Assembly: GCF_014873755.1 (NCBI RefSeq) | Contig: NZ_JADBEG010000001.1 | Location: forward strand, 6,794,501-6,858,500 | Source of the DNA: Amycolatopsis lexingtonensis | Lineage (GTDB): Bacteria; Actinomycetota; Actinomycetes; Mycobacteriales; Pseudonocardiaceae | Reading direction: 5' to 3' | Length of the DNA: 64,000 bases | Shown: positions 27,254 to 36,809 of the stretch, piece after piece | Layout of the letters: every line of letters starts with the position of its first letter | Position numbering within the stretch: position 1 is the first letter of the stretch | The notes under the pieces: generated by a model | Seen by the model: only the letters and a program-made list of their open reading frames with translations | Databases searched by the model: none | Told to the model about the DNA's origin: nothing | Made by a program: the position numbers and the translations under genes

Positions 27254-27262
27254 CGGAACTCC

Positions 27263-28465
27263 TTATTCGTGACGCAAGGCGTCGATGGGCCGGAGCTTGG
27301 CGGCCCGGTTCGCCGGGAAGCTGCCGAAGAACAGCCCGATCAGGGCGGAGACCGCGAAGGCGAGCAGGATCGACGAGGGCACCACGACGGGCTTGATCCC
27401 GGAGATGGTGAACCGGCTGCCGATCAGCCCGATCGCGACGCCGAGCAGCCCGCCGAACAGGCTGAGCATGGTCGCTTCGGCGAGGAACTGGCCGAGGATG
27501 GCCGCGCGTGGGGCGCCGATGGCCTTGCGGATGCCGATTTCGCGGATCCGCTCGGTCACCGTGACGAGCATGATGTTCGTGACACCGATGCCGCCGACCA
27601 GCAGCGAGATCGCCGCGACCGCCGCCAGCAGCACGGTGAACGTCTCGGTCGCCGACGTCCGCGTTGCCAGCAGCTGCTCGGAGTTCTGGATCTGGTAGTC
27701 GGCGGTGCCGCCGAGCCGGATGCCGTGGCGGGCGTTGAGGATCGCGGTGATCTCCGACTGGGCCAGCGAAACCGAGTCCGCGCTGGTGGCCTGCACGGCG
27801 ATCTGGCTGAGGCTGCCGTACCCGGCGAGGGAGTTCTGGACGGCCGAGATCGGCGCGATGGCGACGTCGTCGGCGTTCTGCAGCCCGGTGCTGCCCTTCG
27901 CCTGCAGCACCCCGACCACGGTGAACTGGATGCTGTTCAGCAGGACGTTCTTGCCGACCGGGTCAGCGGTGCCGAAGATCGACTCCGCCGTCGTCGGGCC
28001 GAGCACGACGACCTTCCGCGCGGCCGTGACGTCTTCGGCGGTGAACAGCTGGCCCTGCGCGAGTTCGCGGTTGGTGGTCGTGAAGTACGCGGGTTCGGTG
28101 CCGGCGACGGTGGAGATGTCGTACGAGGTCTGCCCGTAGGTCGCGGTCGCCGTCGTGTTCACCACCGGCGACGCGGCTTTGACGTCCGGCGCGCCGACGG
28201 GGTCGACGAGCGCGTGGGCGTCCTGGACGGTCAGCGGCCGCGCCGACGCGCCCTGGCCGCCGCCGCGCGCCGGGGAGACGTTGACCACGTTGGTGCCGAG
28301 GCCCTGGATGCTGGCCGCGATGGCCGCGGACGCGCCGTTGCCGACCGCGACGAGCAGGATCACCGCGGCGACGCCGATGGTGATGCCGAGCGTGGTGAGC
28401 GCCGAGCGCAGCTTGTTCGCGGTGAGCCCGCGGACGGCGAAGCGCAGGATTTCGAGGAGGTTCAC
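27263..28465 (-). CDS. MacB-type ABC transporter permease
   Basis: A 400-aa FtsX/MacB-family permease: an N-terminal helix after RGLTANKLRSALTTLGITIG, a large periplasm-facing domain (about residues 50-270) and three C-terminal helices with the conserved LVGGIGVTNIMLVTVTERI region. It works with the ATPase encoded just upstream and the adaptor before that. The GTG start overlaps the ATPase stop (GTGA). Likely exports a peptide, lipid or toxic compound; the substrate cannot be told. Confidence 0.88.
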   Translation of the reverse strand: MNLLEILRFAVRGLTANKLRSALTTLGITIGVAAVILLVAVGNGASAAIAASIQGLGTNVVNVSPARGGGQGASARPLTVQDAHALVDPVGAPDVKAASPVVNTTATATYGQTSYDISTVAGTEPAYFTTTNRELAQGQLFTAEDVTAARKVVVLGPTTAESIFGTADPVGKNVLLNSIQFTVVGVLQAKGSTGLQNADDVAIAPISAVQNSLAGYGSLSQIAVQATSADSVSLAQSEITAILNARHGIRLGGTADYQIQNSEQLLATRTSATETFTVLLAAVAAISLLVGGIGVTNIMLVTVTERIREIGIRKAIGAPRAAILGQFLAEATMLSLFGGLLGVAIGLIGSRFTISGIKPVVVPSSILLAFAVSALIGLFFGSFPANRAAKLRPIDALRHE

Positions 28466-29166
28466 GAGACCGCTCCGACCGCGCGGGTCACTTCGTCGGA
28501 CACGATGAGCCCGTCGTCGACCCGCACGACGCGGTGCGCGTGCGCGGCGACCTCGTCCTCGTGCGTGATGACGACGATCGTGCGGCCGAGGCGGTTGAGC
28601 CGGTCGAACACGCCGAGGACGTCTTCGGTGCTGCGCCGGTCGAGGTTGCCGGTGGGCTCGTCGGCCAGCAGCATCGCCGGGCCGGTGACCAGCGCCCGCG
28701 CCACGGCGACGCGCTGGATCTGCCCGCCCGACAGCTCGCTGGGCAGGTGCTTGGCGCGGTCGGACAGGCCGACCATCTCCAGCGCCGCCAGCGCGCGCCG
28801 CCGCCGTTCCGACCGCTTCAGTCCACTGTAGACAAGCGGTAGCTCCACATTGGACAACGCCGACGTCCGCGGCACGAGGTTGAACGACTGGAAGATGAAC
28901 CCGATCTTCCGGTTGCGCAGCAACGCCAATTGCCGTTCGTTCAGCTTGCCGACGCCGAAGCCGTCCAAGAGGTACTGGCCGGACGTCGGGACGTCGAGGC
29001 AGCCCAGCATGTTCAGCAGCGTCGACTTCCCCGAGCCGGAAGCACCCATGATGGCGACGTACTCGCCCGGCCAGACGGTGAGCTCGACGCCGCGCAGCGC
29101 GTGCACCGCCGTCTCGCCGGCGCCGTAGGTCTTGCGCAGCGCGGAGACCGCGATCACCGGCTTCAC
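28462..29166 (-). CDS. MacB/LolD-type ABC transporter ATP-binding protein
   Basis: A 234-aa ATPase with Walker A GASGSGKS, Q-loop IFQSFNLVPR, signature ELSGGQIQRVAVARAL, Walker B MLLADEPTGNLD and the switch His in VITHED. The PTGNLD sequence places it in the LolD/MacB/FtsE group. The GTG at 29166 overlaps the stop of the upstream adaptor gene; the frame is open far upstream only as a shadow of that gene. Second gene of the adaptor-ATPase-permease operon. Confidence 0.9.
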   Translation of the reverse strand: MKPVIAVSALRKTYGAGETAVHALRGVELTVWPGEYVAIMGASGSGKSTLLNMLGCLDVPTSGQYLLDGFGVGKLNERQLALLRNRKIGFIFQSFNLVPRTSALSNVELPLVYSGLKRSERRRRALAALEMVGLSDRAKHLPSELSGGQIQRVAVARALVTGPAMLLADEPTGNLDRRSTEDVLGVFDRLNRLGRTIVVITHEDEVAAHAHRVVRVDDGLIVSDEVTRAVGAVS

Positions 29167-30451
29167 CCGCGGCCGCCGAATCCGCCGCCGGCGCCGGTGC
29201 CCGTGCCGCGCTGGCCGCCGCCCGGGAACCCGCCGGTCCCGCCACCGGGGAACCCGCCGGTGCCGCCGGTCCCGGTGCCGGTCCGGCCGGTGCCACCGGT
29301 GGTGCCGGCCGAGGCCCCGGTGAGCACGACGTTCTCGCCCTCGGTCAGCCCGGACGTGATCTGGACGGTCGACTCGCCGCGGATGCCGACCTGCACCTGG
29401 CGCGTCACGTTCTGCCCGTTCTCCTGCACGGTGACGACGTTGGTGCCGCCGGCGGTCGTCACGGCCGCGGCCGGCACGCTCAGCGCGTTGTCGGCGGAGG
29501 CGACGGTGATCACGACGCTCGCCGACTGGCCGGGCCGCAGCCCGTCCGGCGGGTCGGTCAGCGCGAGCTGGGCGCCGTAGGAGACGACGCTGCCGCTCGT
29601 GGTCGGGGTCAGGTTGACGCTCGACACGGTGGCCTGGACCGGCTTGTCCGGCAGCGCGTTGAGCGTCACCGTGGCCTTCTGGCCGGCTTTGACCTTGCTG
29701 ACGTCGATCTCGGCGACCGAGGTGTTCACGACGAGGCCGGTCATGTTGGTGATGGTGATGAAGCCGCTGCTGCTGGAACTGCTGCTGCTCGACGCGGTGC
29801 TGTTCGAGGACCCCTGCCCGCCCTGGCCGCTGCTCGACGACTGGGAACTGCCGCTGCTGCTCGCCGAGCCGCTCGAGGACTGCTGCCCGACGGTGCCGTT
29901 GACGGCGGTGACCGTGCCGGCGCCGGGTGCGTAGAGAGTCGTGTTGTCGAGGGCGGTCTGCGCGGTCTGGACCTCCAGCTGGGCCTGGTCGAGCTTGGCC
30001 TGCGCCGACGTGACGCTGTTGGCCGCCGACTGCGTGCTGTTCTGGCCGTTCTGCCCGGTCGTGGGGGTGGCCTCGGCGTCTTCGGCGGAATTCAGGCTGT
30101 CCTGCGCGACCGGTTCGCCTTCGCGACCTGAAGCTGTTTCGCCGCCTGGGTGCTGTCGACCGTCGCGAGCTTCTGGCCGGCGCTGACGACGTCCCCGACC
30201 TTGACGTCGATCGAGGTGACCTTGCCGGCCGTCGCGAAGTTCGCCGCGCCGGTGTAGCTGCTGGCGAGGGTCCCGGCGGCGGAGATGGTCTCGGTGACCG
30301 TCGCGCGGCGCACCGGGGTGCTGCGCGTCTGCGCCTGCGCCGTGTTCGGTTCGGGGCTGAATGCCTGGTATATCCCGAAACCCGCTCCGGCCAGCAGCAC
30401 GACCAGAGCACCGTTGATCACCCATGCCTTCGAGGCACGCACGCGCGTCAT
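29163..30451 (-). pseudogene. HlyD/MacA-type efflux adaptor, frameshifted
   Basis: Periplasmic-adaptor-like protein broken by one base. The N-terminal part (30451 down to 30113, 113 residues) has a membrane anchor (WVINGALVVLLAGAGFGIYQ) and the first biotinyl-lipoyl strand (GKVTSIDVKVGDVVSAGQK). The rest (30110 down to 29163, 315 residues) is in another frame: coiled coil AQAKLDQAQLEVQTAQTAL, second lipoyl strand TTLYAPGAGTVTAV, a Ser/Gln-rich insert, and a Gly-rich tail. Between the AAC codon at 30115-30113 and the GTC codon at 30110-30108 only two bases (30112-30111) remain, so one is missing. Either a sequencing error or a real lesion; the downstream genes look intact. Confidence 0.8.
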
Positions 30452-30513
30452 GCGGCAACCTTGGGACCGCCGCTTAGCAATTGACTGGGGGTTCCCTGTG
30501 CGGGAGCTGTGTA

Positions 30514-30852
30514 TCAGTCCTTGCGCTTGACCTGCCGCGCACGCATCGCGAGCAGCAGCTGACGCACCGCGTCGACCAGCAGCAGCGCGGCCACGGTCCC
30601 GAGCCCGATGGCGGCGGCGAGCGACCCGCCGAAGTACCGGTGCGACTCGAGCACGGCGCCGTCGTCGGTCCGCGTGACGACGGTGGCGGCGCCCCCGTGC
30701 CAGAGCGCGTAGGCACCCCACCCGGCGGCCACGGCCAGCACGACTTCCACGACGGCGACGAGCGTCCGCCACGGCTTGTTCAGGCGCGCCTGCGGGCCGG
30801 GCTCTTCCGGCGGCCAGAGCTCGGCCCCGGTGGGCTGCGGAAGGTCGATCAC
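30514..30852 (-). CDS. Small two-helix membrane protein
   Basis: A 112-aa protein, MIDLPQPTGAEL at the GTG start 30852, with two hydrophobic helices (about residues 31-51 and 77-99) around a short outside loop, and a basic C-terminus (ARQVKRKD). No family recognised. Its GTG overlaps the stop of a six-codon mini-ORF that itself overlaps the DUF3093 stop, so it is translated in series with that gene. Confidence 0.7.
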   Translation of the reverse strand: MIDLPQPTGAELWPPEEPGPQARLNKPWRTLVAVVEVVLAVAAGWGAYALWHGGAATVVTRTDDGAVLESHRYFGGSLAAAIGLGTVAALLLVDAVRQLLLAMRARQVKRKD

Positions 30853-30869
30853 AGCGGGGATTTTCTCAT
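30849..30869 (-). CDS. Six-codon coupling mini-ORF (MRKSPL)
   Basis: The ATG at 30869 overlaps the DUF3093 TGA as ATGA. The frame reads MRKSPL and stops at a TGA that overlaps the next gene's GTG as GTGA. It would let ribosomes leaving DUF3093 reinitiate and be handed on to the next gene. The peptide itself is unlikely to matter, and the arrangement could be chance. Confidence 0.35.
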   Translation of the reverse strand: MRKSPL

Positions 30870-31312
30870 GCTTCCGTCGGCGTCGCCCGGACGAGCCGGT
30901 CGAGCGCCTCCTGCAGGGCCTCGACGTCCTTCGCCCAAGCCAGTACGACGGTGCCGTCCGTGAGCTCCACCGGCAGCGAGTCGTACTTCCGCGGCACCGA
31001 CCAGCCGCCGCCGAGGACCCGCGCCCCGACCGGCGCACCGACGTCCGTCACCGACGCGAGCTGGTCCGCCGGGACCTTCTCGCGGCCCTGGCGCAGCTGC
31101 TTCGTCGTCACCTCGAGCGAGAGGAACCGGCGCCGCGCGTACACCCACGGCACGGTGATCGCGCACAGCCCGGCGCCGACCAGCAGCCAGCCCACGACGT
31201 GCACCGGGCCGCCGGTGACCAGCTCGAAGAGCGCGCCGGCCAGCGCGAACACCGGGCCCCACACGATGGCGCCCCAGCTCACGCCGGACTCGGCGTAGAG
31301 CCGGTCGCTCAC
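30866..31312 (-). CDS. DUF3093 family membrane protein
   Basis: A 148-aa protein with two close hydrophobic helices near the N-terminus (about residues 10-30 and 36-55), then a soluble domain ending ALDRLVRATPTEA. The arrangement and phrases such as RRRFLSLEVTT and YDSLPVELTDGTVVL fit DUF3093, a conserved actinobacterial family of unknown function. The GTG at 31312 overlaps the upstream membrane-protein stop (GTGA). Confidence 0.8.
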   Translation of the reverse strand: MSDRLYAESGVSWGAIVWGPVFALAGALFELVTGGPVHVVGWLLVGAGLCAITVPWVYARRRFLSLEVTTKQLRQGREKVPADQLASVTDVGAPVGARVLGGGWSVPRKYDSLPVELTDGTVVLAWAKDVEALQEALDRLVRATPTEA

Positions 31313-31845
31313 GGCTTGCGGCCGGCCTTCGGGAAGTAGCCCGCCACCGACGGCAGGTACATCAGCACCAGCGCGATCACGAACACCAGCACCGAGACCA
31401 GGGTCAGGTAGTTGATGATCGGCGCGATCGTCATGATCAGCAGCAGCATCACGATCGGCAGGATGGTCAGCACCGTCCGCGCCGAGCGCGTGCCTTCGCG
31501 GGCCTTGTACGCGAAGAGCAGGAACAGCAGCACGAACACGACCGCGCCGCCGAGCAGGTACCACAGCAGCGCCGTGACGCCGTCCGCGATCATCTGCGGC
31601 GTGTACTTCGGGTCGGTGGTCGCCTTGACGAACTGGTCGATGACGGCCGACTTGCTGCTCAGCAGCTGGACGTAGCTGAGGATGAGCACCACGCCACCGG
31701 CGAGCCACAGCCAGAACGACACGGCCACCGGACGCGGCGGCGTCGCCTTGGGCGCCTTTTGCCCCGGCAGCACCGGGTCCGGCGAGCGGCCCTTCTTGCG
31801 GCGTTCGTCGTCGGTCAGACCGGTGAGGTCCTCTTTGTCTTCCAC
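31309..31845 (-). CDS. Four-helix membrane protein
   Basis: A 178-aa protein: about 40 hydrophilic N-terminal residues (EDLTGLTDDERRKKGRSPD), then four hydrophobic helices at roughly 43-62, 93-113, 123-143 and 146-165. No catalytic motif is seen and no family is recognised. It lies 18 bases past the hemB stop and is followed by DUF3093 with overlapping codons, so it may ride on a hemB transcript. Confidence 0.75.
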   Translation of the reverse strand: MEDKEDLTGLTDDERRKKGRSPDPVLPGQKAPKATPPRPVAVSFWLWLAGGVVLILSYVQLLSSKSAVIDQFVKATTDPKYTPQMIADGVTALLWYLLGGAVVFVLLFLLFAYKAREGTRSARTVLTILPIVMLLLIMTIAPIINYLTLVSVLVFVIALVLMYLPSVAGYFPKAGRKP

Positions 31846-31863
31846 GGCGTGGACTCTAACCGG

Positions 31864-32835
31864 TCAGTCGAGCCAGGCAGCGGCTTCCGCGGCCCAATAC
31901 GTGAGGATCATGTCGGCGCCCGCGCGGCGGATCGACGTGAGGACCTCAAGCACGGTCCGTTCCCGGTCCAGCCAGCCGTTCGCCGCGGCGGCTTCGACCA
32001 TCGCGTACTCGCCCGAGATGTTGTACGCCGCCACCGGGACCGGGGAGATGTCCGCGGCCGCCTTGATGACGTCCAGGTAGGACAGCGCCGGCTTGACCAT
32101 GATCATGTCCGCGCCCTCGGCGAGGTCCAGCTCGATCTCACGCAGCGCTTCGCGGGCGTTGCCCAGGTCCTGCTGGTAGGTCTTGCGGTCGCCCTTGAGC
32201 TGCGAGTCGATGGCCTCGCGGAAGGGGCCGTAGAACGCGCTGGCGTACTTCGCGGAGTAGGCGAGGATCGCCTTGTCGCTGTGCCCGACCTCGTCGAGCG
32301 CCCGGCGGATGACGCCGATCTGGCCGTCCATCATCCCGGACGGCCCGAGCACGTGCGCCCCGGCTTCGGCCTGCGCGACGGCCATCTCGGCGTAGATGCG
32401 CAGGGTGGCGTCGTTGTCGACCAGGCCGTCGGCGTCCAGGACGCCGCAGTGGCCGTGGTCGGTGAACTCGTCGAGGCAGGTGTCGGCCATCAGCACGGTG
32501 GCGTCGCCCAGCTCGTGCCGCAGGTCGCGCAGCGCGACGTTGAGGATGCCGTTTTCGTCAACGGCTCCGGAGCCTTCGGGGTCCCGGACCTTCGGGATGC
32601 CGAACAGCATCAGCCCGCCGACGCCGGCGTTGACCGCGTCGACGGCGGCCTTCCGCAGCGTGTCACGGGTGTGCTGGACGACGCCCGGCATGCTCGCGAT
32701 CGGCTTCGGCGTGTCGAGGCCTTCGCCGACGAACATGGGGAGGATCAGCTGGCGTGGCCGCAGCGTCGTTTCGCCCACCAGCCTGCGCATGGCCGGGGTG
32801 GTGCGAAGCCTGCGGGGACGATGCTCGGGGAACAC
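31864..32835 (-). CDS. hemB: Porphobilinogen synthase (delta-aminolevulinate dehydratase)
   Basis: A 323-aa enzyme condensing two 5-aminolevulinates to porphobilinogen. Schiff-base lysines are in [13 protein letters not shown] and [11 protein letters not shown]. The metal-site segment reads [15 protein letters not shown]: two of the three zinc-type Cys are kept but the middle one is Asp, so the site is intermediate between zinc and magnesium types. GTG start at 32835. It follows hemD by about 100 bases, separated by a hairpin. Confidence 0.94.
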   Translation of the reverse strand: MFPEHRPRRLRTTPAMRRLVGETTLRPRQLILPMFVGEGLDTPKPIASMPGVVQHTRDTLRKAAVDAVNAGVGGLMLFGIPKVRDPEGSGAVDENGILNVALRDLRHELGDATVLMADTCLDEFTDHGHCGVLDADGLVDNDATLRIYAEMAVAQAEAGAHVLGPSGMMDGQIGVIRRALDEVGHSDKAILAYSAKYASAFYGPFREAIDSQLKGDRKTYQQDLGNAREALREIELDLAEGADMIMVKPALSYLDVIKAAADISPVPVAAYNISGEYAMVEAAAANGWLDRERTVLEVLTSIRRAGADMILTYWAAEAAAWLD

Positions 32836-32869
32836 TCCAGCCAGGTTACTCCCGCCCGTTCCCGAAAAG

Positions 32870-32920
32870 CCGTGAAGGCCTCCTTCCCGGTCATAAAAGC
32901 CGGTAAGGAGGCCTTCACGG
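32870..32920. repeat. GTGAAGGCC hairpin between hemD and hemB
   Basis: Perfect 16-base arms CCGTGAAGGCCTCCTT (32870-32885) and AAGGAGGCCTTCACGG (32905-32920), with a loop that can form a small CCGG pairing. It starts 13 bases past the hemD stop. Probable terminator or attenuator, of the same general kind as the other palindromes at gene ends but with its own sequence. Confidence 0.8.
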
Positions 32921-32932
32921 ACTCTGCGAACC

Positions 32933-34465
32933 TCAGGAGCGGCGGGCCCGCTTCGCCTTGCGCGGCGGCGGCAGGGCGCCCTCCGCGCGGAGCCGGGCGG
33001 CGTGCTCGGCCAGCGCGTCCACCAGGTGCGGGACGTCGGCCTTCTCCGGCTGGACGTCGACCCGGAGCCCGAATTCCACCGCGGTTTCCGCGGTCTTCGG
33101 GCCGATGCACGCGACCAGCGTGCGGGTGTGCGGCTTGCCGGCGATGCCGACCAGGTTCCGCACGGTCGAAGACGAGGTGAAGCAGACCGCGTCGAAACCG
33201 CCGGTCTTGATCATCTCGCGGGTCTCGGCGGGCGGCGGGGCGGCCCGGACGGTCCGGTAGGCCGTCACGTCGTCGATCTCCCAGCCACGCTCGCGCAGGC
33301 CGGCCGACAGCGTCTCGGTGGCGATGTCCGCCCGCGGCAGCAGCACGCGGTCGACCGGGTCGAGGACGTCGTCGTACGGCGGGAACTCGGCCAGCAGGCC
33401 CTCGGACGACTGCTCGCCGGACGGGACCAGCTCCGGGATGATGCCGAACGAGCGCACCTTCGCCGCGGTCGATTCGCCGACGCAGGCGATCTTCACGCCG
33501 GAGAACGCGCGGGCGTCGAGGCCGAACTCCTCGAACTTCTCCCACACCGCGCGGACCGCGTTGGTGGAGGTGAAGACGATCCACTGGTAGCGGCCGTCGA
33601 CCAGGCCCTTGACCGAGCGCTCCATCTGCGCCGGGCTGCGGGGCGGCTCGACCGAGATGGTCGGCACCTCGTGCGACGTCGCGCCGTGGCCGCGCAGGCG
33701 CTCGGCCATCTCGCCGGCCTGCTCCTTGGTGCGCGGCACCAGGACCTTCCAGCCGTACAGCGCGCGCGACTCCCACCACGACAGCTTCGAGCGCTGCCCG
33801 GCGGCCTGGCCGATCGTGACGATCAGCGGCCCGACGAGCTCGCCCGCGTCGTTGGCGACCTTCTCGAGCGTGGTGTCGAGGGTGCGCTGGGTGTTGATGG
33901 TGCCGTTCGCGGTGACCGCGACCGGGGTCGACGCCGGGACGCCGTTGCCGGTCAGCGCCGACGCGGCCTCGGCCAGGTGCGCCGACGTCGCGTGCAGCAC
34001 CAGCGGGCCGGGCGCGGCGGCCAGCGCCGCCCAGTCGACCTCGCCGCGGACGTCGACCTCGACGTGCGTGCCGCCGAGCGCGACGCCCGCGTACGCCGGG
34101 ACGGCCGCGCCCGGGGAAACGCCCGGGATGACGTCGAACACGGCGCTCGTGCGCGCGACCGCCTGGACCTCGGCCACCACGGCCGGGGTGGTCAGCGGGT
34201 CGCCCGCGACCAGCCGCAGCACCAGCCGGCCGGCCTTGGCTTCGGCGGTCAGGTCCTTGGCGACCTCGGCGGCCTCGCCGACGGCGGGCCGGACCTCGGC
34301 GCCCTCGGCCGCCATGGCCAGCACGGCCTGGGGCACGTCGGGGTCGGTCACCACGACCTCGGCCTTGGTCAGCAGCTCCTGGGCACGGACCGTGAGCAGG
34401 CCGGCGTCGCCGGGCCCGGAGCCCACGAACGCTACGCGCCCGGTGGTCTTTCGCGCGGGGGTCAT
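32933..34465 (-). CDS. hemD: Fused SUMT-like / uroporphyrinogen-III synthase
   Basis: A 510-aa two-domain protein. Residues ~10-235 resemble uroporphyrinogen-III C-methyltransferase: [14 protein letters not shown] is intact, but the usual RLKxGDPxxFGRG is [12 protein letters not shown], so methylation may be weak or lost. Residues ~245-490 are the HemD domain ([45 protein letters not shown]) that cyclises hydroxymethylbilane to uroporphyrinogen III. The C-terminal tail is basic ([10 protein letters not shown]). This fusion is normal in actinobacterial rex-hemACD operons. Confidence 0.92.
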   Translation of the reverse strand: MTPARKTTGRVAFVGSGPGDAGLLTVRAQELLTKAEVVVTDPDVPQAVLAMAAEGAEVRPAVGEAAEVAKDLTAEAKAGRLVLRLVAGDPLTTPAVVAEVQAVARTSAVFDVIPGVSPGAAVPAYAGVALGGTHVEVDVRGEVDWAALAAAPGPLVLHATSAHLAEAASALTGNGVPASTPVAVTANGTINTQRTLDTTLEKVANDAGELVGPLIVTIGQAAGQRSKLSWWESRALYGWKVLVPRTKEQAGEMAERLRGHGATSHEVPTISVEPPRSPAQMERSVKGLVDGRYQWIVFTSTNAVRAVWEKFEEFGLDARAFSGVKIACVGESTAAKVRSFGIIPELVPSGEQSSEGLLAEFPPYDDVLDPVDRVLLPRADIATETLSAGLRERGWEIDDVTAYRTVRAAPPPAETREMIKTGGFDAVCFTSSSTVRNLVGIAGKPHTRTLVACIGPKTAETAVEFGLRVDVQPEKADVPHLVDALAEHAARLRAEGALPPPRKAKRARRS

Positions 34466-34490
34466 CTGTGCGTTTCTCCTCTTGCGGCGG

Positions 34491-34553
34491 CCGTGCGGGG
34501 TCGCACGGACGCAGGTCTCCTACACGTCTTTTCGAAGCGCTCGCGAGAGCGCT
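34491..34553 (-). terminator. Two hairpins between hemC and hemD
   Basis: AGCGCTC-GCGA-GAGCGCT (34536-34553, a 7-base stem with a four-base loop) starts at the hemC stop. CCGTGCG-GGGT-CGCACGG (34491-34508) lies just before hemD. They may attenuate readthrough from hemC to hemD, or process the message between them. Nothing else is seen in the 86-base gap. Confidence 0.55.
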
Positions 34554-35499
34554 ACTGAGCAGGGCCGGAGAAGACTCCGGCACCCAGGTCCAGCAGCTCG
34601 GCGGCCAGGTCCTTGCCCAGCTGGGCAGCCTGGTCCTTGTCGGCCAGCGCGGAGGCCCGGACCATGTCCACCGCGCCGTTCTCCCCTTCGGCCGCGGCGG
34701 TGCCGCGCAGCGAGATCCGTTCCACGACCTTGCCCTCGGCGTCGAGATCTTCGACGATCTCGGCGAGCGCGCCCACCGGCGCGCTGCACCCCGCCTCGAG
34801 CGCGGCCAGCAGGGCCCGCTCGGCCGTCACCGCGACCCGCGTGCCCTCGTCGTCCACTGTGGACGCGAGCAGCTGCTCGATGTCCACGTCGGCGGACCGG
34901 CACTCCACCGCCAGCGCGCCCTGGGCGGGCGCGGGCAGCATCTGGATCGGGTCGAGGGTCTCGGTGATCGCCTCGACCAGTCCGACCCTGGCCAGTCCGG
35001 CACGCGCGAGCACCACGGCATCGAGCTCGCCGTCGGTCACCTTGCGCATGCGGGTGTCGATATTGCCGCGAATCGGCACGATTTCCAAACCGAGACCCAG
35101 CGCACGCAGCTGCGCGGTGCGCCGCGCGGCCCCGGTGCCCACCGTGGAGCCCGGCGGCAGCTCGCCCAAAGTCAGCCCGTCACGCGCGATCAGCGCGTCC
35201 CGCGGGTCTTCGCGCGGCGGCACGGCGGCGAGCGTGATGCCCGGCTCCGGCGCGGTCGGCAGGTCCTTGTAGGAGTGGACGATGACGTCGACCTCGTTGC
35301 GCAGCAAGGCTTCCCGCAGCGCGGAGGTGAACACGCCGACGCCGATCGTCGAGATCGGCGCCATCGACTTGTCACCGGGAGTGGTCACCGTGACGATCTC
35401 GACCTCGACGCCGGTGGCGCGCAGGGCGTCGGCGACGGTCCCGGTCTGGGTCAGCGCGAGCTTCGAACCGCGCGTACCCATGCGAATGACTCTGGTCAC
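34552..35499 (-). CDS. hemC: Hydroxymethylbilane synthase (porphobilinogen deaminase)
   Basis: A 315-aa enzyme that polymerises four porphobilinogens. The dipyrromethane cofactor is carried on Cys238 in [10 protein letters not shown]. Substrate-site residues are seen in GTRGSKLAL near the start, HSYKDLPT, and [14 protein letters not shown]. The GTG at 35499 lies two bases past the hemA stop; an ATG seven codons in (MGTRGSK) is an alternative. Part of the rex-hemA-hemC-hemD series. Confidence 0.95.
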   Translation of the reverse strand: MTRVIRMGTRGSKLALTQTGTVADALRATGVEVEIVTVTTPGDKSMAPISTIGVGVFTSALREALLRNEVDVIVHSYKDLPTAPEPGITLAAVPPREDPRDALIARDGLTLGELPPGSTVGTGAARRTAQLRALGLGLEIVPIRGNIDTRMRKVTDGELDAVVLARAGLARVGLVEAITETLDPIQMLPAPAQGALAVECRSADVDIEQLLASTVDDEGTRVAVTAERALLAALEAGCSAPVGALAEIVEDLDAEGKVVERISLRGTAAAEGENGAVDMVRASALADKDQAAQLGKDLAAELLDLGAGVFSGPAQ

Positions 35500-35501
35500 T
35501 A

Positions 35502-36809
35502 CTACTTCTTCTCTGGTGGGGGCTTCGGGCTCGCCACGGCGGCCGGTGCCTGCGGGTCGAGGCAGAACAGTTCTCGCAACGCGTTCGCGTAGTCGGTGTC
35601 GACCGTCTCGGCGGCCAGCTGCTTGACCCGCACCGTCGGCGCGTGGAGCAGCTTGTCGACCACCCGGCGGACCGTGCGGCCGACTTCTTCGCGGACCCCG
35701 GCGTCGAGCTCGGGGAGCCGGTTGTCCAGCCGCAGCAGCTCGGCGTCGACGACCTCGGCCGCGCGCTTGCGCAACGCCGTCACGGTCGGGGTCACCTCGG
35801 CGCTGCGCTGCCCGGCGAGGTAGTCGCGCACCTCGTCGAGGACGATCCCGGTCGCCTTGGCCGTCTGGCGCTCGGTGGTCGGGGTGCCGGCTTCGCGCAT
35901 CCGGCGCTGGATCGTGGCGAGGTCGACCACGCGCACGCCGGCGAGCTCGCCGACCGACGGGTCGACGTCGCGCGGCAGGCCGAGGTCGCAGACGACCAGT
36001 GCGCGGCCGCCGCGGGGCAGCACGTGCTCCGGTGTGAAGACGGCGTCCTGCGCGCCGGTGCAGCAGATCACGATGTCGGCGTCGCGCACCGCGTCGGCGA
36101 CGCCGGACAGCGGGACCGCGCGGGCCGGCACGCCCTGCTCGGTGACGTTCGCGGCGAGCCGGCGGGCGCGGGCGTCGGTGCGGTTGGCCACGGTGATCTC
36201 GCCGATCCCGGCCTTGCGCAGCTGCGACGCGCTCAGCGCGCCCATCGAGCCGGCGCCGACGATGACGGCGTGCTTGCCCGCGACGTCACCGGCCGCGGCG
36301 AGCGCCTCGGACACGACCGACGCGCCGAGCTGGTCCAGCCCGGTCTCGGTGTGGACGCGCTTGCCGACGCGCAGCGTCGTCTGGATCAGCTCGTGGAGCG
36401 TGCGGCCGACGGTGCCGGCCTCGCGCGCGGTGGCGTAGGCGGACCGGATCTGGCCGAGGATCTGCGTCTCGCCGACGACCATCGAGTCGAGGCCCGAGGT
36501 GACCGAGAACAGGTGCTCGACGGCGGCGCCGGCGTAGTGGACGTACAGGCTGTCGTAGAGCTCCGCGGGTTCCATCCCGGCCTGCCGGGCGAGCACCTCG
36601 GAGACGTCGTTGAGGCCGCCGTGGAAGGTCTCGACGACCGCGTAGACCTCGATCCGGTTGCACGTCGAGACGAGCATGACCTCGCTGACGTGCTGGGCCT
36701 GCTGCAGCTCGTCGAGCACCTTGCCGACCTCGGGCGCGGGGATCGCGGCGCGCTCCAGCGTGCTCAGCTCAGCACTCCGGTGCGAAAGACCGACCGCCAA
36801 CACGCTCAT
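35502..36809 (-). CDS. hemA: Glutamyl-tRNA reductase
   Basis: A 435-aa NADPH enzyme starting the C5 haem pathway by reducing Glu-tRNA to glutamate-1-semialdehyde. The nucleophile is Cys50 in [10 protein letters not shown]. The NADPH domain has [13 protein letters not shown] near residue 190, and the C-terminal dimerisation helices follow. The ATG start overlaps the rex stop (ATGA), so haem synthesis is translationally tied to Rex, an arrangement known from Streptomyces. Confidence 0.95.
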   Translation of the reverse strand: MSVLAVGLSHRSAELSTLERAAIPAPEVGKVLDELQQAQHVSEVMLVSTCNRIEVYAVVETFHGGLNDVSEVLARQAGMEPAELYDSLYVHYAGAAVEHLFSVTSGLDSMVVGETQILGQIRSAYATAREAGTVGRTLHELIQTTLRVGKRVHTETGLDQLGASVVSEALAAAGDVAGKHAVIVGAGSMGALSASQLRKAGIGEITVANRTDARARRLAANVTEQGVPARAVPLSGVADAVRDADIVICCTGAQDAVFTPEHVLPRGGRALVVCDLGLPRDVDPSVGELAGVRVVDLATIQRRMREAGTPTTERQTAKATGIVLDEVRDYLAGQRSAEVTPTVTALRKRAAEVVDAELLRLDNRLPELDAGVREEVGRTVRRVVDKLLHAPTVRVKQLAAETVDTDYANALRELFCLDPQAPAAVASPKPPPEKK

